In this document: piece after piece, positions 61,968 to 64,000 of the stretch
Numbering within the stretch: the first letter of the stretch is position 1
Layout of the letters: each line of letters opens with the position of its first letter
DNA from: Novosphingobium guangzhouense
Lineage (GTDB): Bacteria > Pseudomonadota > Alphaproteobacteria > Sphingomonadales > Sphingomonadaceae
DNA: 64,000 bases
Reading direction: 5' to 3'
Assembly (NCBI RefSeq): GCF_002896965.1
Contig: NZ_LYMM01000062.1
Coordinates: forward strand, 62,001-126,000
Program-made: the position numbers and the translations under genes
The notes under the pieces: model-generated
Seen by the model: only the letters and a program-made list of their open reading frames with translations
Told to the model about the DNA's origin: nothing
Database searches by the model: none

Positions 61968-63028
61968 TGCCGGCGGATGCCCGCCATCCTGCAGGCGTCA
62001 TCCTGCGCTTCATCGCCGCACTCGCCGTGGGCGCGTGCGGCGGTGTGTTCTTCTGGTCGATCCACGCCCCGCTGCCGTGGGTGCTGGGATCGATGACCGC
62101 GTGCGCGGCAGGCAGCATCGCGCGCCTGCCGATCGCCGCAAGTTCCGCCACCCGCAGGCCGATGTCCGCCGTGCTGGGCGTGGTGCTGGGCAGTTCGTTC
62201 CACCCCGGCCTTGCCGCGCAGGCGATGCAGTGGATCGTGCCGATTGCCCTGCTGCCGCTGTTCCTTGCCAGCGCCGCGCTGGCCTGCGTCTTCTATTTCC
62301 GCCGGATCGCCAGGTTCGACCCGCCCACCGCCTACTTCGCCGGAATGCCGGGAGGGATCGCCGAGATGGTCGTCCTTGGCGCCGAGCGCGGGGCGGACGA
62401 GCGGATGATCGGCCTGATCCACGGCGCGCGGATATTCCTTGTCGTCTTCATCCTGCCGTTCCTGATCCGCCTGTTCGAAGCCGAGACCGGCCACGCCCCG
62501 CTGCCCGCACAAGTGACTGGCACGGCCGACTGGACCCTGCTGCCATGGGCGCTGGGCTGCATGATCGTGGGCAGCGCGATCGGTCGCGCGCTGAAGCTGC
62601 CCGCATGGCACCTGATGGGGCCGCTGTTCGTCAGCGCCGCTGTCCACCTGACCGGGCTCAGCGACTTTCACATCCCGGCATGGGCCATCGCCGCAGCGCA
62701 AGTGGGCCTTGGTGCGACAATCGGCTGCCGCTTCGTCGGGCTGGACCTGCCTACACTGCTGCGCACGCTGATGCTGGCGGCGGGATCGACCGCCATCCTT
62801 CTGATCATAACCTTCGGCTGGGCTTTCGGCATCGGCTGGGCTACCGGGCTCGACCCGGCGCTGGTGACGCTGGCCTATTCGCCCGGCGGCGTGGCGGAGA
62901 TGAGCATGGTGGCCCTCAGCCTGGCGCTGGAGGCCAGCTTCGTCATCGTCCATCACCTCGTCCGGGTGGTGCTGGTCATCATCGGCGCGCCCGCTGCGTT
63001 CAAGTTCATGAGGTCGCCAAATGCCTGA
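61964..63028 (+). CDS. AbrB-family (ammonia monooxygenase-like duplication) membrane protein
   Basis: This 354-residue membrane protein has about ten hydrophobic segments in two repeats. The repeats begin at FIAALAVGACGGVFFWSIHAPLPWVLGSM and at LLPWALGCMIVGSAIGRALKLPAWHLMGPL, and each ends in a GGIAEM/GGVAEM motif (MPGGIAEMVVL, SPGGVAEMSMVAL). This is the COG3180 group, often beside tricarboxylate transport genes, and is suspected to be a carboxylate transporter or regulator. The ATG overlaps the CitMHS stop. The last 8 bases overlap the ATP-grasp gene. Confidence 0.88.
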   Translation: MMPADARHPAGVILRFIAALAVGACGGVFFWSIHAPLPWVLGSMTACAAGSIARLPIAASSATRRPMSAVLGVVLGSSFHPGLAAQAMQWIVPIALLPLFLASAALACVFYFRRIARFDPPTAYFAGMPGGIAEMVVLGAERGADERMIGLIHGARIFLVVFILPFLIRLFEAETGHAPLPAQVTGTADWTLLPWALGCMIVGSAIGRALKLPAWHLMGPLFVSAAVHLTGLSDFHIPAWAIAAAQVGLGATIGCRFVGLDLPTLLRTLMLAAGSTAILLIITFGWAFGIGWATGLDPALVTLAYSPGGVAEMSMVALSLALEASFVIVHHLVRVVLVIIGAPAAFKFMRSPNA

Positions 63029-64000
63029 TCCCCGACCCGATCCCTTCGCTGAAAAGATCGCATTGCTCTATCAGGCGATCGAGCCGCCGGTGATCGACGG
63101 CCAGCGCAAGGACGCCAAGCCCGGCGGCTATTCGGACAGCGGTGCGGACATGGGCGTGGCGCTGGCTTCTGTCGGCTGTACGATCGTCACGCCGATGCCC
63201 CAGCCCGATCCGACTTCGGTGTTCGACTGGGTATGGCCCGACACGCCCCAAGGGATCGACGCCGCGCTGGCCGCGGGGGCCACGCTGCTCTGGGCCAATA
63301 CCGTGGTGTTCGACGGCCATCCCATCGAAGACGCCAGCCGCCGCGCCTGGGTGGTCAGCCCCGATCCGCGCACGATGCAGCAGGTGGACGACAAAGCCGC
63401 GACCAATGCGCGCCTCCTGGCGGCAGGGCTGCCCGTCGCCCGTTCATGGGTGGTCGATGGCGCCGCCGCCGATATCGAGGCGCAGCTGGAACGCTTCGCC
63501 ACGCATCTGCCGCTGGTGGTCAAGCCGCTGCGCGGGCGTGGCAGCCAGGGCGTCAGCGTGGCGCGGAACTTCGCGCAGATGGTCGCAGGCACCCGCGCCA
63601 TCGTCGAGGGCGGCAAGTTCGGCTCCGCGATCATGATCGAACAGTTCCTGCCGGGTCAGGAAATCACCATCACCGTCATGCCCGCCGCAGCGCGGGTGGG
63701 AGAGGAGCGACCGTTTGCCCTTCCCCCGGTTCGTCGTTTCGACCAGCACGACGATGTCGCCCCCTATAACGGCGACGTGCCCGTCAGTTCCAACAGCGCC
63801 GCGATGACGGCACAGGAATGCGCCGACCCCGCCATCGCCGCCGTCATCAGCGCCTGCGAACAGGCCGCCGCGATCATCGGCATCCGCACCCCGATGCGGA
63901 TCGACTGCCGACAGGACCAGAACGGCGCGTTCCTGATCTTCGACGTCAATATCAAACCCAACCTCACCGGCGCGGGCCGCCCCGGCCGGGAACTTGAGGA
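63021..64000 (+). CDS. ATP-grasp ligase, D-Ala-D-Ala ligase-like (partial)
   Basis: This gene runs off the right edge with about 326 codons present. ATP-grasp landmarks are seen: VSPDPRTMQQVDDKAATNARLLAAGLPVARSW, LVVKPLRGRGSQGVS with the ATP-binding Lys and glycine-rich loop, IMIEQFLPGQEITITV, and the metal/ATP site MRIDCRQ then FLIFDVNIKPNLTGAGRPGR. Such enzymes join a carboxylate (as acyl phosphate) to an amine. It overlaps the AbrB gene by 8 bases, so it is co-translated with the carboxylate transport genes. The substrate is unknown; a polycarboxylate acceptor would suit the context. Confidence 0.87.
   Translation, partial: MPDPRPDPFAEKIALLYQAIEPPVIDGQRKDAKPGGYSDSGADMGVALASVGCTIVTPMPQPDPTSVFDWVWPDTPQGIDAALAAGATLLWANTVVFDGHPIEDASRRAWVVSPDPRTMQQVDDKAATNARLLAAGLPVARSWVVDGAAADIEAQLERFATHLPLVVKPLRGRGSQGVSVARNFAQMVAGTRAIVEGGKFGSAIMIEQFLPGQEITITVMPAAARVGEERPFALPPVRRFDQHDDVAPYNGDVPVSSNSAAMTAQECADPAIAAVISACEQAAAIIGIRTPMRIDCRQDQNGAFLIFDVNIKPNLTGAGRPGRELE

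Overview
The window is high-GC alphaproteobacterial DNA. It most likely comes from a Sphingomonadales member such as Novosphingobium or a close relative. Evidence for this is a CckA-type hybrid kinase next to smpB and dapA, a GTTC-N7-GTTC SOS box at recA, a perfect GGAAC-N16-CGTT (EcfG-type) promoter, sphingomonad-style extragenic palindromes, and two large TonB-dependent receptors. Genes are packed tightly, often with ATGA or GTGA start/stop overlaps. I see no phage, insertion sequence or CRISPR array. Assignments rest on motif recognition by eye; no database search was run.

Region 1 (1-34.3 kb) is mainly housekeeping. It holds bamD (cut by the window edge), a CPA2 antiporter, an AsnC-type regulator with a DMT exporter, glsA/alaS, recA with its SOS box, cckA-DUF2062-smpB-dapA, a soluble lytic transglycosylase, greB-yfcA, an outer-membrane beta-barrel gene with a structured 5' leader, rlmN, a LysR regulator, apaG, tRNA-Asn and metZ. 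A glycosylation module follows: a GT39 mannosyltransferase, a DPM1-like GT2-GtrA fusion and a YjdF-like membrane protein. Then come recO-leuB, ubiK, tspO, tlyA, a lipoprotein, an unexplained 600-base region with a strong ribosome binding site and a hairpin, ilvE, yghU and tRNA-Gln.

Region 2 (34.3-40.4 kb) holds a CorA/ZntB-type transporter, a TonB-dependent receptor of unknown substrate, and an OmpR/EnvZ-type two-component pair reading towards it.

Region 3 (40.4-54.5 kb) is a divergent amino-sugar and peptidoglycan-sugar locus. One arm has anmK, a TonB receptor, a sodium/solute symporter, murQ and a GntR/UTRA regulator. The other arm is a translationally coupled run: SIS deaminase (NagB-II type), nagA, a GH84-type glycosidase, D-lactate dehydrogenase (dld), a BadF-type sugar kinase and a NeuD-like acetyltransferase. 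Together they can import GlcNAc or (anhydro)MurNAc sugars without a phosphotransferase system, phosphorylate them, split MurNAc-6P into GlcNAc-6P and D-lactate, and oxidise both products.

Region 4 (54.9-64 kb) has an OmpA-family protein, then a TctD/TctE-like two-component pair divergent from a coupled operon: periplasmic binding protein, OprO/OprP-like porin, CitMHS carboxylate carrier, AbrB-family membrane protein, and an ATP-grasp ligase cut by the window end. A binding protein with no ABC permease beside a kinase/regulator pair resembles the PgtABC sensory arrangement. This ligase-containing carboxylate locus is the best candidate here for an undescribed system.
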